Positions 18,125 through 24,906 of a stretch of 64,000 nucleotides of DNA are shown here, one piece after another. The position numbers were made by a program, and so were the translations under genes. The notes under the pieces were generated by a model. That model saw nothing but the letters and a program-made list of their open reading frames with translations. It did not search any database and was not told where the DNA came from. Position 1 is the first letter of the stretch. The number at the start of each line of letters is the position of its first letter. This DNA is from Mucilaginibacter sp. cycad4 (lineage in GTDB: Bacteria; Bacteroidota; Bacteroidia; Sphingobacteriales; Sphingobacteriaceae), in the NCBI RefSeq assembly GCF_034263275.1, contig NZ_CP139559.1, positions 1,116,001-1,180,000 of the forward strand. Reading direction: 5' to 3'.

Positions 18125-18222
18125 TTGGCTTTGCGTATATATAAGTCAGAATTAAACGAATTAAGAATTTGCCGGATTTGCCCATCATTCTGTCTCTGTC
18201 AGTTCTTTAATTTATTGGTGCT

Positions 18223-18247
18223 TGTCCTGTCCTGAAATAGGTTGACA
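18223..18247 (+). repeat. IS3 left terminal inverted repeat
   Basis: Begins TGTCCTGTCCTGAAATAGG. It pairs with the right end at 20714-20738 and is preceded by the target duplication GCT. Confidence 0.85.
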
Positions 18248-18276
18248 AAAAAAGGTTAACAAAAAAGGCAGGAAAC

Positions 18277-18666
18277 ATGACAAGAAGTAGCGTAAGAGTA
18301 GTTCGGTACAGTATTAGCTTTAAACAAAAAGTAGTCAGGGAGATAGAAGAAGAAGGTCTGAGCGTGACAGAAGCAAGCCGTCGCTACGGGATCGGTGGAG
18401 CAGAGACAGTAAGCAGATGGCTTGGTGCATTAGGTAAACAATATTTACAAAACAAGGTAATCAGAGTGGAAACGAAAGCAGAGAAGGATCGGTTATTAGA
18501 ATTAGAACAGGAAGTTAAAAAGTTAAAGCTGGCTTTGGCAGATGCTTACCTGGCGCGGGATTGCGCAGAAGAGGTAGTCAAGCAGGCAGGCAAACTATAC
18601 GGGGAGGATTTAAAAAAAAAGTTTGGCGGTCAAGTATCGGAGCGCTCCGGTCAAAATACAGATTAA
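18277..18666 (+). CDS. IS3-family transposase OrfA
   Basis: The 129-residue DNA-binding part of an IS3 transposase. A helix-turn-helix lies in the first 60 residues (SFKQKVVREIEEEGLSVTEA, then SRRYGIG), followed by a leucine-zipper-like coiled coil (residues about 65-100) typical of OrfA. AGGAAA upstream of the ATG may act as ribosome site. The gene contains A9-G at 18612-18621, where ribosomes can slip back one base into orfB to make the full OrfAB transposase. Confidence 0.92.
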   Translation: MTRSSVRVVRYSISFKQKVVREIEEEGLSVTEASRRYGIGGAETVSRWLGALGKQYLQNKVIRVETKAEKDRLLELEQEVKKLKLALADAYLARDCAEEVVKQAGKLYGEDLKKKFGGQVSERSGQNTD

Positions 18667-19475
18667 ATGAGTTATGCCGCTATTTTGAAGTAAGCCGGAG
18701 TGGTTACTATAAAGCGGTATCTGCTGCAGACAGAAAAGCATTAAATGAGACAGTTATCTTATCATTGGTACATGAGGTTCGCAGGAACCATCCGCGTCTG
18801 GGAGGCAAGAAGTTATACTTTCTGCTAAAGAAAGATATAACTAAAGCAGGAATACGGATGGGTAGGGATATGTTCTTTGAGTTGTTGGGCCGGCATAAGC
18901 TATTGGTAAAAAGACGCCGTAAATATGTTTCTACGACAGATTCTTATCATCGCTTCAGGGTCTACAGGAACCTAATGAAGGATAGACAGCTTACCAGTGC
19001 TCATCAGTGTTGGGTATCTGATATTACCTATATTCGTACATCAAAAGACTTTGTATACCTGTTTTTGATCACAGACGCGTTTTCGCGAAAAGTGGTAGGC
19101 TGGCATTTGTCAGATAGTCTTAGAATTGCGGGGGCTATCCGTAGCCTTCAAATGGCTATCCGGCAACGACAGTTTACGGATAGCCTGATCCATCATTCAG
19201 ACCGGGGAATCCAGTATTGCAGCAATGATTATACAAAACTGTTAAAAAAGGCTAAAATCGGTATCAGCATGACAGAAGAGAACCATTGCTACGAAAATGC
19301 CATGGCGGAACGGGTGAATGGAATCTTAAAACAAGAATATGGTCTTGATAGTACATTCACTTCCGAAAAGGATGCACTTAGGGCAGTAAAAGAGGCTATA
19401 AACTCATATAATATGAGCAGGCCGCATTGGTCCTTAAACCTGGCAACACCGCAGCAGATACACATGGCTGCATAA
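18561..19475 (+). CDS. IS3-family transposase OrfB (rve integrase core), made by -1 frameshift
   Basis: Catalytic half of the transposase. The true product is probably an OrfAB fusion made by -1 slippage at A9-G (18612-18621), so the listed TTG at 18561 is not a likely start. After the junction the frame reads KKKVWRSSIGALRSKYRLNE. An HTH_21-like region (EVRRNHPRLGGKKLYFLLKK) precedes the DDE core: Asp in WVSDITYIRT, Asp in HHSDRGIQYCS, and Glu in CYENAMAERVNGILKQEY. All three residues are present and the frame is intact, so this copy could be active. Confidence 0.92.
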   Translation: MRRRGSQAGRQTIRGGFKKKVWRSSIGALRSKYRLNELCRYFEVSRSGYYKAVSAADRKALNETVILSLVHEVRRNHPRLGGKKLYFLLKKDITKAGIRMGRDMFFELLGRHKLLVKRRRKYVSTTDSYHRFRVYRNLMKDRQLTSAHQCWVSDITYIRTSKDFVYLFLITDAFSRKVVGWHLSDSLRIAGAIRSLQMAIRQRQFTDSLIHHSDRGIQYCSNDYTKLLKKAKIGISMTEENHCYENAMAERVNGILKQEYGLDSTFTSEKDALRAVKEAINSYNMSRPHWSLNLATPQQIHMAA

Positions 19476-19493
19476 GTTATTATATAAAGTACA

Positions 19494-20042
19494 TTAAATA
19501 TTTACAATTAATTTAGCTAAATTCTTTCCGAGATCATTTTCAACTTTGAAATCCTGCATAAAGACGTCAAAGCTATTGATCCGGTCTTCCAGATTGTGAA
19601 CATACCGATTATGAGTAATCTTCTTTCTCATATACCACCAAACCCGCTCAATGGGATTCAGGTCGGGAGAATACGCTGGAAGGTATAGTAATTCTATCCT
19701 GTGCCTGTATCGCTCCAATATCGGTTTCAGTCTTTTGGCGTGATGATAGGGCACATTATCCAGAACCATTATCACCTTACGGTCCCGGTACATTTTCGTT
19801 ACCAATAGCAGGAAACTAAAAAAGCTGACAGTATTGCCTTTGTCGGCTTTACCGGTGATTACAATCCCGGTTTCAGGTTCAATACAACCGAACAAAGTTT
19901 TCCTTTCTCTTTTTCGTTGTTTTTGATTTATTTTCGGCTGCTTACCTTTTTCTGCCCACATATACGAAACTGTAGCTGTGTTTGACAAACTTGCTTCATC
20001 CTCAAATACGATTACCGCATCAGCTTGCCGAACCCCCCGGAG
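19494..20042 (-). CDS. IS630-family transposase, C-terminal DDE part (second frame)
   Basis: This frame continues the transposase after a shift at A8 (20043-20050). It reads LRGVRQADAVIVFEDEASLS and then carries the DDE core: Asp in VFEDEAS, Asp in MVLDNVPYHHAKRL, and Glu in SPDLNPIERVWWYMRKK. The first ATG (19988) lies after the first catalytic Asp, so a product started there would be inactive. A +1 (or -2) shift from the upstream frame is needed for a whole protein, either programmed or a mutation. Confidence 0.8.
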   Translation of the reverse strand, partial: LRGVRQADAVIVFEDEASLSNTATVSYMWAEKGKQPKINQKQRKRERKTLFGCIEPETGIVITGKADKGNTVSFFSFLLLVTKMYRDRKVIMVLDNVPYHHAKRLKPILERYRHRIELLYLPAYSPDLNPIERVWWYMRKKITHNRYVHNLEDRINSFDVFMQDFKVENDLGKNLAKLIVNI

Positions 20043-20544
20043 TTTTTTTTAAAGCATTTACCTTTTCTTCCCTGTCCTGTGCTTCGGGATACAGGCCTTT
20101 ACCCTTTTGAAATGTCAAACCTAACTTCTTTAATATATTGTATATCTGCGCTTTTTTATATTCAACCTGATATTCCTTCCTGATCAGTTCAATCAATAAC
20201 GGCCCTGTCCAGGTGGCGCTGTTAAATCCATAATCATCGGGCTGCTTATTTAACAATACAGCTTTTATCGATTGTAGCTCATCATTCGTAAGCCGGTTAT
20301 TTCTTCCCGGTTTTACCTTATCTATTAATGCCTCTATCCCGCCTTCATTTAAACGGTTTACCCAATTGCAAATCGACTTAAAAGACGTTTCGTAAATCGA
20401 TTCCAACTCCTGTGGCCGCTTACCTAAAGAAACCTGGTAACAGGCGTATAATCTTATCGCCTGTTGATACTTCTCGTCTTTCCTCAATAGGGATCGTAAC
20501 TCTTCTGAAGTATAATGTTCTATTTTTAATGCTACTTTGCTCAT
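20020..20544 (-). CDS. IS630-family transposase, N-terminal DNA-binding part (first frame)
   Basis: The 174-residue N-terminal part contains two helix-turn-helix segments: the first has LESIYETSFKSICNWVNRLNEGG, and a winged-helix region follows with the family pattern DDYGFNSATWTGPLLIELIRKEY and YNILKKLGLTFQKGK. The frame ends a few codons after A8 (NALKKTPGGSAS), where the DDE frame takes over. The start is the ATG at 20544, 53 bases inside the right end of the element. Confidence 0.85.
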   Translation of the reverse strand: MSKVALKIEHYTSEELRSLLRKDEKYQQAIRLYACYQVSLGKRPQELESIYETSFKSICNWVNRLNEGGIEALIDKVKPGRNNRLTNDELQSIKAVLLNKQPDDYGFNSATWTGPLLIELIRKEYQVEYKKAQIYNILKKLGLTFQKGKGLYPEAQDREEKVNALKKTPGGSAS

Positions 20545-20648
20545 GTAAGCAAGTTACATTTTTTTTCTTTAATTGTAAAAATATATTAGACTTTATATAA
20601 CAAAAGAAACGCATCTTTTAAAAGAAAAAAAGAAGCAAAAAAAGAAAA

Positions 20649-20697
20649 GCTGTTAATAAGTCGAAAACTCTTCGAGTTTCCGACTTATTAACAGCTC
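20649..20697. terminator. Long hairpin inside the IS3 right end
   Basis: AGCTGTTAATAAGTCG (20649-20664) pairs with CGACTTATTAACAGCT (20682-20697). After one mismatch, a 6-bp helix AAACTC/GAGTTT closes a TTC loop. Read on the minus strand it is followed by TTTTCTTTTTTTGC, so it is a good terminator for transcripts entering the IS from the right. Confidence 0.8.
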
Positions 20698-20713
20698 AAA
20701 TAAACAACAATAA

Positions 20714-20738
20714 TGTCTACTTTTTTCAGGACATGACA
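20714..20738 (-). repeat. IS3 right terminal inverted repeat
   Basis: Ends TTCAGGACATGACA and is followed by the target duplication GCT (20739-20741). It is the complement of the left end at 21 of 25 positions. Confidence 0.85.
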
Positions 20739-20745
20739 GCTCTGC

Positions 20746-20770
20746 CTAACCTCTAACCTCCAATCTCTAA
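20746..20770. repeat. Right arm of the IS-split intergenic palindrome
   Basis: Complement of 18100-18124 (22 of 25 positions). Its inner end supplies the TAG stop codon of the ribbon-helix-helix gene (20767-20769). Confidence 0.75.
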
Positions 20771-20940
20771 TCACTATCTTCCTTTTTCTTCTTCACGCCC
20801 TTTTTACGCACAAGCAGGGCCTGTTGCATGAGGTATTCGATCTGGCCATTGGTGCTCCTGAATTCTTCGGCAGCCCAACTCTCAATCTCCTTCAGCATGT
20901 CGGGGTTAATGCGTAATACAAATGCTTTCTTTTCGGCCAT
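20767..20940 (-). CDS. Small ribbon-helix-helix (Arc-type) protein, 57 residues
   Basis: Read on the minus strand the product starts MAEKKAFVLRINPDMLKEIE, continues SWAAEEFRSTNGQIEYLMQQ and ends in a Lys-rich tail (KKGVKKKKEDSD). The strand FVLRINPDML followed by two helices with the STNGQIEYLMQQAL segment is the ribbon-helix-helix pattern of Arc-like DNA-binding proteins. The start codon is one base past the stop of the 175-residue gene, so it is the last gene of a tight operon led by the SPFH gene. It could regulate this operon. No toxin gene is next to it, so an antitoxin role is not supported. Confidence 0.82.
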   Translation of the reverse strand: MAEKKAFVLRINPDMLKEIESWAAEEFRSTNGQIEYLMQQALLVRKKGVKKKKEDSD

Positions 20941-20941
20941 A

Positions 20942-21469
20942 TCAACTTACGGCCGCTGCTTCGGCCTGTTTTAACAAAACTAAATTTATGCCCAGTAACG
21001 CCAATAGAGGTAGTTCTGGTACTTTTTTGATCATATCCGGATCGATTTTTACAATAAAAGGCTTTTTCCACTTCCAGAATTTGGTTTGTACGTTCAGGAT
21101 ATCGCCCAGTTGTTCACTTACCCAGGTGTAATTATGCGATAATATCTTTTTATTATAAAAAGTTGCCGTAAGACCATTGTTCAGCGTCAGGTTTACTTTA
21201 CGACACCAAATCTGCGGTGTTATAAGGCCTATCTCCATCCTGTCAGGCTGCTCAATTATGAATTTACGGCCTACCCAGCTTTTGCGTTTTACTATCCAGC
21301 TTCCACCAACAGTTTCAAGTATACAGTTGCGTTTTAAAGCACCTGTATACGTGAGCTTGCCGTAGCTGAACTGCCCATCGGTAAGTTCATACCATGGTCG
21401 CCAAAGGCCATGCCTTAACACGGGTAATTCCGTTACGCGTAGCTGATCGAAGCTTCTGAATTGATCCAT
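20942..21469 (-). CDS. Conserved hypothetical protein, 175 residues
   Basis: A soluble protein with many short strand-like segments (FSYGKLTYTGALKRNCILET, WIVKRKSWVGRKFIIEQPD, TATFYNKKILSHNYTWVSEQ), reminiscent of a beta-barrel such as the tubby/LURP-like fold, but this is only an impression. The C-terminus (LPLLALLGINLVLLKQ) is hydrophobic and may touch the membrane. It lies 5 bases after the SPFH gene and one base before the ribbon-helix-helix gene, so it probably works with the SPFH protein at the membrane. Confidence 0.72.
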   Translation of the reverse strand: MDQFRSFDQLRVTELPVLRHGLWRPWYELTDGQFSYGKLTYTGALKRNCILETVGGSWIVKRKSWVGRKFIIEQPDRMEIGLITPQIWCRKVNLTLNNGLTATFYNKKILSHNYTWVSEQLGDILNVQTKFWKWKKPFIVKIDPDMIKKVPELPLLALLGINLVLLKQAEAAAVS

Positions 21470-21474
21470 GGCTA

Positions 21475-22332
21475 TTAATGGTATAAAGTACCGGTGTTAA
21501 CAACAGGGTTAACGGCTTTATCACCGCAAAGTACAACCAGCAGATTGCTTACCATGGCCGCCTTGCGTTCTTCATCAAGTTCAACAATGTTCTTTTCTGA
21601 AAGCTTATTTAGTGCCATTTCAACCATGCCAACCGCACCTTCAACAATAAGTTTACGGGCAGCTATAATGGCCGATGCCTGCTGTACCTGCAACATGGAA
21701 TGTGCAATTTCAGGTGCGTAGGCCAAATGCGAGATGCGGGCTTCCAATACCTCAATGCCGGCACGGTCAAGCCTTTCGTTCAATTCCTTCTCCAGCATGC
21801 TGCTCACCTGTTCGGCGCCGCCACGCAGGGTAATGGCTGCAGTCTCATCCTCCAGGTTATCATAAGGGAAAGAGTTGGCCAGGTGCCTTACAGCAGCCTC
21901 GCTCTGGATATTTACATATTGAATATAATTTTCAACTGCGAACACGGCAGCGGCGGTGTCTTTGATCTGCCATACTATAACCGCTGCAATTTCAATAGGG
22001 TTACCAATACTATCGTTTACTTTCAGTTGCTGCCCGTTAAGGTTAAAGGCCCTTAGCGATACTTTTCTTTTTACGGTGAAAGGGTTCACCCAAAAAAAGC
22101 CGTCTTTTTTTACGGTACCCAGGTACTTGCCGAAAAGCGTAAGCACTTTTGATTCGTTAGGATTAACGACAACAAGTCCCGGGAGCAGAAAAACGAAGCC
22201 AAGAATGGCTAATATAGCGCCTATAGGCTCTTCGCCTGCCCAAAAGCACAGGGCAGCTATTACCAATAATGCCAGGAATACAATAAGCACGGCAAAGCCG
22301 GATGGCGGGTTGATGGTTTTTTCAGGATTCAT
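21475..22332 (-). CDS. SPFH/band-7 domain membrane protein
   Basis: A 285-residue member of the stomatin/prohibitin/flotillin superfamily, which forms large membrane-bound rings and organises membrane microdomains (family knowledge). Two hydrophobic segments (about residues 14-33 and 36-56) anchor the N-terminus. The band-7 domain follows ([20 protein letters not shown]...[20 protein letters not shown]), then an Ala/Glu-rich coiled region (residues about 150-245). It is the first gene of a three-gene operon with 5-base and 1-base gaps. A TAnnTTTG box (22361-22368, minus strand) lies 28 bases upstream. Confidence 0.9.
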   Translation of the reverse strand: MNPEKTINPPSGFAVLIVFLALLVIAALCFWAGEEPIGAILAILGFVFLLPGLVVVNPNESKVLTLFGKYLGTVKKDGFFWVNPFTVKRKVSLRAFNLNGQQLKVNDSIGNPIEIAAVIVWQIKDTAAAVFAVENYIQYVNIQSEAAVRHLANSFPYDNLEDETAAITLRGGAEQVSSMLEKELNERLDRAGIEVLEARISHLAYAPEIAHSMLQVQQASAIIAARKLIVEGAVGMVEMALNKLSEKNIVELDEERKAAMVSNLLVVLCGDKAVNPVVNTGTLYH

Positions 22333-22360
22333 GATTCAGATTGATTTTAAAGTGATATCA

Positions 22361-22387
22361 CAAAGATATCAAATTTGTTTTTGCAAA
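22361..22387 (-). promoter_or_regulatory. Promoter of the SPFH operon
   Basis: On the minus strand TATCTTTG (22368-22361) matches the TAnnTTTG -7 box, with TTTG (22387-22384) 15 bases upstream. The leader would be about 25 bases. Confidence 0.55.
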
Positions 22388-22421
22388 AGCAAGAAAAACT
22401 GCATATAACAGAAACTTATAT

Positions 22422-22429
22422 TATTTTTG
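22422..22429 (+). promoter_or_regulatory. -7 box of the 7TM-HD gene
   Basis: TATTTTTG matches TAnnTTTG and lies 17 bases before the ATG at 22447. No clear TTTG is found at the right distance upstream, so it is a partial promoter call. Confidence 0.45.
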
Positions 22430-22446
22430 GCAGGTTAATCATTTAA

Positions 22447-24516
22447 ATGGCAAAACTATCCACTTCGCGCCAAAAGGCTTTACTGCGCAAATACGCCCGT
22501 AATGTTAAGTTTTTGATGATGCTGATCAGTATCGTGCTTATTGTTTACTTTTTACCAAAGCAGGCAAAATTTAGCTACGAGCACGAAAAAGGCAGGATCT
22601 GGAACCAGAAAGACCTGGTATCGCCCTATAATTTCGCTATATTAAAAACACCGCAGGAAATCATTGCCGACCAGAAATCGGCACTGGAAAGCATAACGCC
22701 AATTTACCAGCTGGATGCAGGGATGCAAAACCAGCAGATTGAAGGCTTTAAAGCCGACCTGGAAATTAAATGGCACAATGCCGGTATTAACGATAAACTT
22801 AAGTCGAAATATATTGCTGTCGGTACCGATTTATTGACAGAAATTTACCAAACAGGGGTTTTTAAGCCCAATGCCAAATATCAGCAAAGCTCAGAAAATT
22901 ATCCCATCCGGATCCTGGATAAAAATGTTGCCACTGACAAAAACACCAGCGAACTGTTTACCAAAGAAAAAGCGCAGGCTTATTGTGATAAGGTACTGAG
23001 TAAACATACAGATTTAGATAAAGCCTTCCTGCTCGATCTGATCAGCAATCGCCTCCAAAATAACCTTGCCTATGATAATAACCTAACCTCCAGGCTGGAG
23101 AAGGAAGTTGTCGAAGGCCTTTCAGTAACACGCGGGATGGTGCAAAAAGGGGAGGTGATAGTTTACAAAGGCTCGGTAGTTAATGATGATGTTTATCAAA
23201 AACTGGAATCATTTAAAAAAGCCTTTGAGGATAATGCACGTGTTAACGGTAACCGGAACCTGGTACTGCTGGGGCAGTTTTTCCTGGTGGCTATAGCTAT
23301 ATCGCTGCTCATGATTTTTCTATATCTTTTCCGTAAGGATATTTACGCCGATAACAGGTTGGTGAGCTTAATATTACTGGTAATTACTACCATGCTGGCC
23401 ACCTTATCGCTGGCTATAAAACTGCAGTTTCCTACCAACTTGTACTATATACCATACTGTATAGTACCTATCATCATCCGTATATTGTTTGATACCCGTT
23501 TGGCGCTTAATATCCATTTGCTGGTAGTGCTGATAGCCGGCTTTTTTGTGCCCAACAGCTTTGAGTTTGCCTACTATGAGATTACGGCGGGCATGGTATC
23601 CATCTACAGTATTAAAAACCTGGTGCGCCGTGAGCAATTCCTGATCTCTGCGGTGATCATCATTTTTACCTACTTCGTGGCATTTTTGGGGATTACCTTT
23701 ATCCGCGAGGGCGATTTCCTGAATATCGACTGGATGGACTTTTTGCCTTTTGTAGTTAGCGTGCTGCTTACCCTGCTGGCTTACCCGCTTATTTACCTCT
23801 TTGAGAAGGTATTTGCCATCACATCCGAAATTACGCTCATCGAGCTTACCAATACCAATGCACCATTGCTGCGCGAACTGGCTTTTAACGCCCCCGGCAC
23901 CTTTCAGCATTCGCTGCAGGTAGCTAACCTGGCCGAAAATGCTATTTATGCAGTTGGCGGTAATGCCCTGCTGGTTAGGGCAGGGGCGCTTTATCATGAT
24001 ATAGGTAAAATGGAAAACCCTTTGTTCTTTATCGAGAACCAAAGCTCGGGCTTTAATCCGCATGATAAACTGCCTTATGAAGAAAGTGCCCAGATCATTA
24101 TCCGCCATGTGAGCAGGGGTATTGAAATGGCGCGCAAGGCCAACCTGCCCGAGGTAGTGATAGATTTCATCCGCACCCATCACGGTAATACCCGGGTGGA
24201 TTATTTTTACCAGTCGTCATTGAAAAATTTCCCTGAAAAATTCATCAACGAGAATATTTTTCGCTATCCCGGCCCTATTCCTTTCACCAAAGAAGGTGCC
24301 GTTTTGATGCTTGCCGACTCGGTTGAGGCCGCTTCGCGCTCATTGAAAGAACCCGACGAAGAATCCATCAGTGTACTGGTTGATCGTATTGTAAAATACA
24401 AGCTTGATCAAAACCAGTTGAAAGACAGTAATATAACTTTGAAAGATATAGAAACAATCAAAGCTATTTTTAAGCGGATGCTGATGAGTATTTATCATGT
24501 TAGGATAGATTATTAA
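22447..24516 (+). CDS. 7TM-HD family cyclic-di-AMP phosphodiesterase (PgpH type)
   Basis: Predicted membrane enzyme that hydrolyses the second messenger c-di-AMP (by homology to PgpH). The 689-residue product has an N-terminal membrane segment (residues about 20-38) and an extracellular 7TMR-HDED-type domain (about 40-270). A seven-helix membrane block follows (about 275-460), then a cytosolic HD domain: NAPGTFQHSLQVANLAENA gives the first His, GALYHDIGKMENP the HD pair, and FIRTHHG and MLADSVEAASR later metal or pocket residues. Length and order match the family. It is divergent from the SPFH operon. tRNA-Ser follows with its own promoter. Confidence 0.92.
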   Translation: MAKLSTSRQKALLRKYARNVKFLMMLISIVLIVYFLPKQAKFSYEHEKGRIWNQKDLVSPYNFAILKTPQEIIADQKSALESITPIYQLDAGMQNQQIEGFKADLEIKWHNAGINDKLKSKYIAVGTDLLTEIYQTGVFKPNAKYQQSSENYPIRILDKNVATDKNTSELFTKEKAQAYCDKVLSKHTDLDKAFLLDLISNRLQNNLAYDNNLTSRLEKEVVEGLSVTRGMVQKGEVIVYKGSVVNDDVYQKLESFKKAFEDNARVNGNRNLVLLGQFFLVAIAISLLMIFLYLFRKDIYADNRLVSLILLVITTMLATLSLAIKLQFPTNLYYIPYCIVPIIIRILFDTRLALNIHLLVVLIAGFFVPNSFEFAYYEITAGMVSIYSIKNLVRREQFLISAVIIIFTYFVAFLGITFIREGDFLNIDWMDFLPFVVSVLLTLLAYPLIYLFEKVFAITSEITLIELTNTNAPLLRELAFNAPGTFQHSLQVANLAENAIYAVGGNALLVRAGALYHDIGKMENPLFFIENQSSGFNPHDKLPYEESAQIIIRHVSRGIEMARKANLPEVVIDFIRTHHGNTRVDYFYQSSLKNFPEKFINENIFRYPGPIPFTKEGAVLMLADSVEAASRSLKEPDEESISVLVDRIVKYKLDQNQLKDSNITLKDIETIKAIFKRMLMSIYHVRIDY

Positions 24517-24531
24517 AAAATGTAATTTTTT

Positions 24532-24561
24532 TTTGCAGGGATACTTGAATTACTATATTTG
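24532..24561 (+). promoter_or_regulatory. Promoter of tRNA-Ser
   Basis: TTTG (24532-24535) and TATATTTG (24554-24561) are separated by 18 bases. This is the best match in the window to the Bacteroidota housekeeping promoter TTTG-N17/19-TAnnTTTG. Transcription should start about 35 bases before the tRNA. Confidence 0.8.
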
Positions 24562-24601
24562 CAGTCCCTGAAAAAAGGGATGTAGTTTAAAAAAACAAAA
24601 C

Positions 24602-24688
24602 GGAGAGATGCCTGAGAGGCCGAAAGGAACAGTTTGCTAAACTGTCGTACTGGAAACGGTACCGAGGGTTCGAATCCCTCTCTCTCCG
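24602..24688 (+). tRNA. tRNA-Ser(GCT)
   Basis: An 87-base tRNA with acceptor arms GGAGAGA (24602-24608) and TCTCTCC (24681-24687), and discriminator G. The anticodon GCT sits in the stem-loop ACAGTTTGCTAAACTGT. A long variable arm (GTACTGGAAACGGTAC) is typical of serine tRNAs, and the T arm is GAGGGTTCGAATCCCTC. It reads AGC and AGU codons. The CCA end is not encoded. It is monocistronic, with its own promoter and terminator. Confidence 0.97.
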
Positions 24689-24690
24689 CA

Positions 24691-24728
24691 AAACAACAAA
24701 GCCTGACTATTGTCAGGCTTTGTTGTTT
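24691..24728 (+). terminator. Terminator after tRNA-Ser
   Basis: A perfect 17-bp stem, AAACAACAAAGCCTGAC (24691-24707) with its complement (24712-24728), closes a TATT loop. It begins two bases after the tRNA. The remaining gap to 24906 shows nothing else I can name. Confidence 0.9.
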
Positions 24729-24906
24729 ATAATAAATAGCTATAATGGATCTTAAGGTGTTCTAAGGGCTCTTAAACTTATATGATCGCTCCAAAAAAAG
24801 CGTTCGGCATTTGTCCCATCCCGGTGCCTCGGGAAAGCATACGATAATACTATACAGAACGACTATAATTTGTCAGTTTTTCATGTACCCAGCTGCTAAG
24901 ATTTTA

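Larger units (their letters stand above)
19483..20597 (-). mobile_element. IS630-family insertion sequence nested in the IS3 element
   Basis: About 1,115 bases, with imperfect terminal inverted repeats (TATAAAGTACATTAAATATT... at the left; 27 of 32 positions match when the flanks 19480-19511 and 20569-20600 are compared) and a TA on each side (19481-19482, 20598-20599), the target duplication of the IS630/Tc1 superfamily. Its transposase lies on the minus strand in two frames. It landed 7 bases or so after the orfB stop of the IS3 element, leaving both IS3 genes intact. Confidence 0.9.
18223..20738 (+). mobile_element. IS3-family insertion sequence, interrupted by an IS630-family element
   Basis: Terminal inverted repeats of 25 bases (18223-18247 and 20714-20738; 21 of 25 match) start with TG and end with CA, and the element is flanked by a 3-base duplication GCT (18220-18222 and 20739-20741), as expected for IS3. 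It encodes orfA and orfB on the + strand. Between the orfB stop and the right end lies an IS630-family element. Without that element and one TA, the IS3 copy is about 1.4 kb, a normal size. A hairpin near the right end can block outside transcription. Confidence 0.92.

Noticed and set aside
18223..20738. The IS pair as a composite transposon carrying a cargo or defence gene
   Set aside because: Only transposase frames lie within it. The two elements are nested, not a flanking pair, and there is no passenger gene.
20767..21469. Ribbon-helix-helix gene plus 175-residue gene as a toxin-antitoxin pair
   Set aside because: The gene order (unknown before RHH, both behind SPFH), the length of the 175-residue protein and lack of RelE, MazF or PIN motifs do not support it.
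23404..24183. Long minus-strand open frame (259 codons) inside the 7TM-HD gene
   Set aside because: It lies wholly antisense to a clear enzyme gene, its product shows no domain pattern, and it appears to be a shadow of the coding frame.
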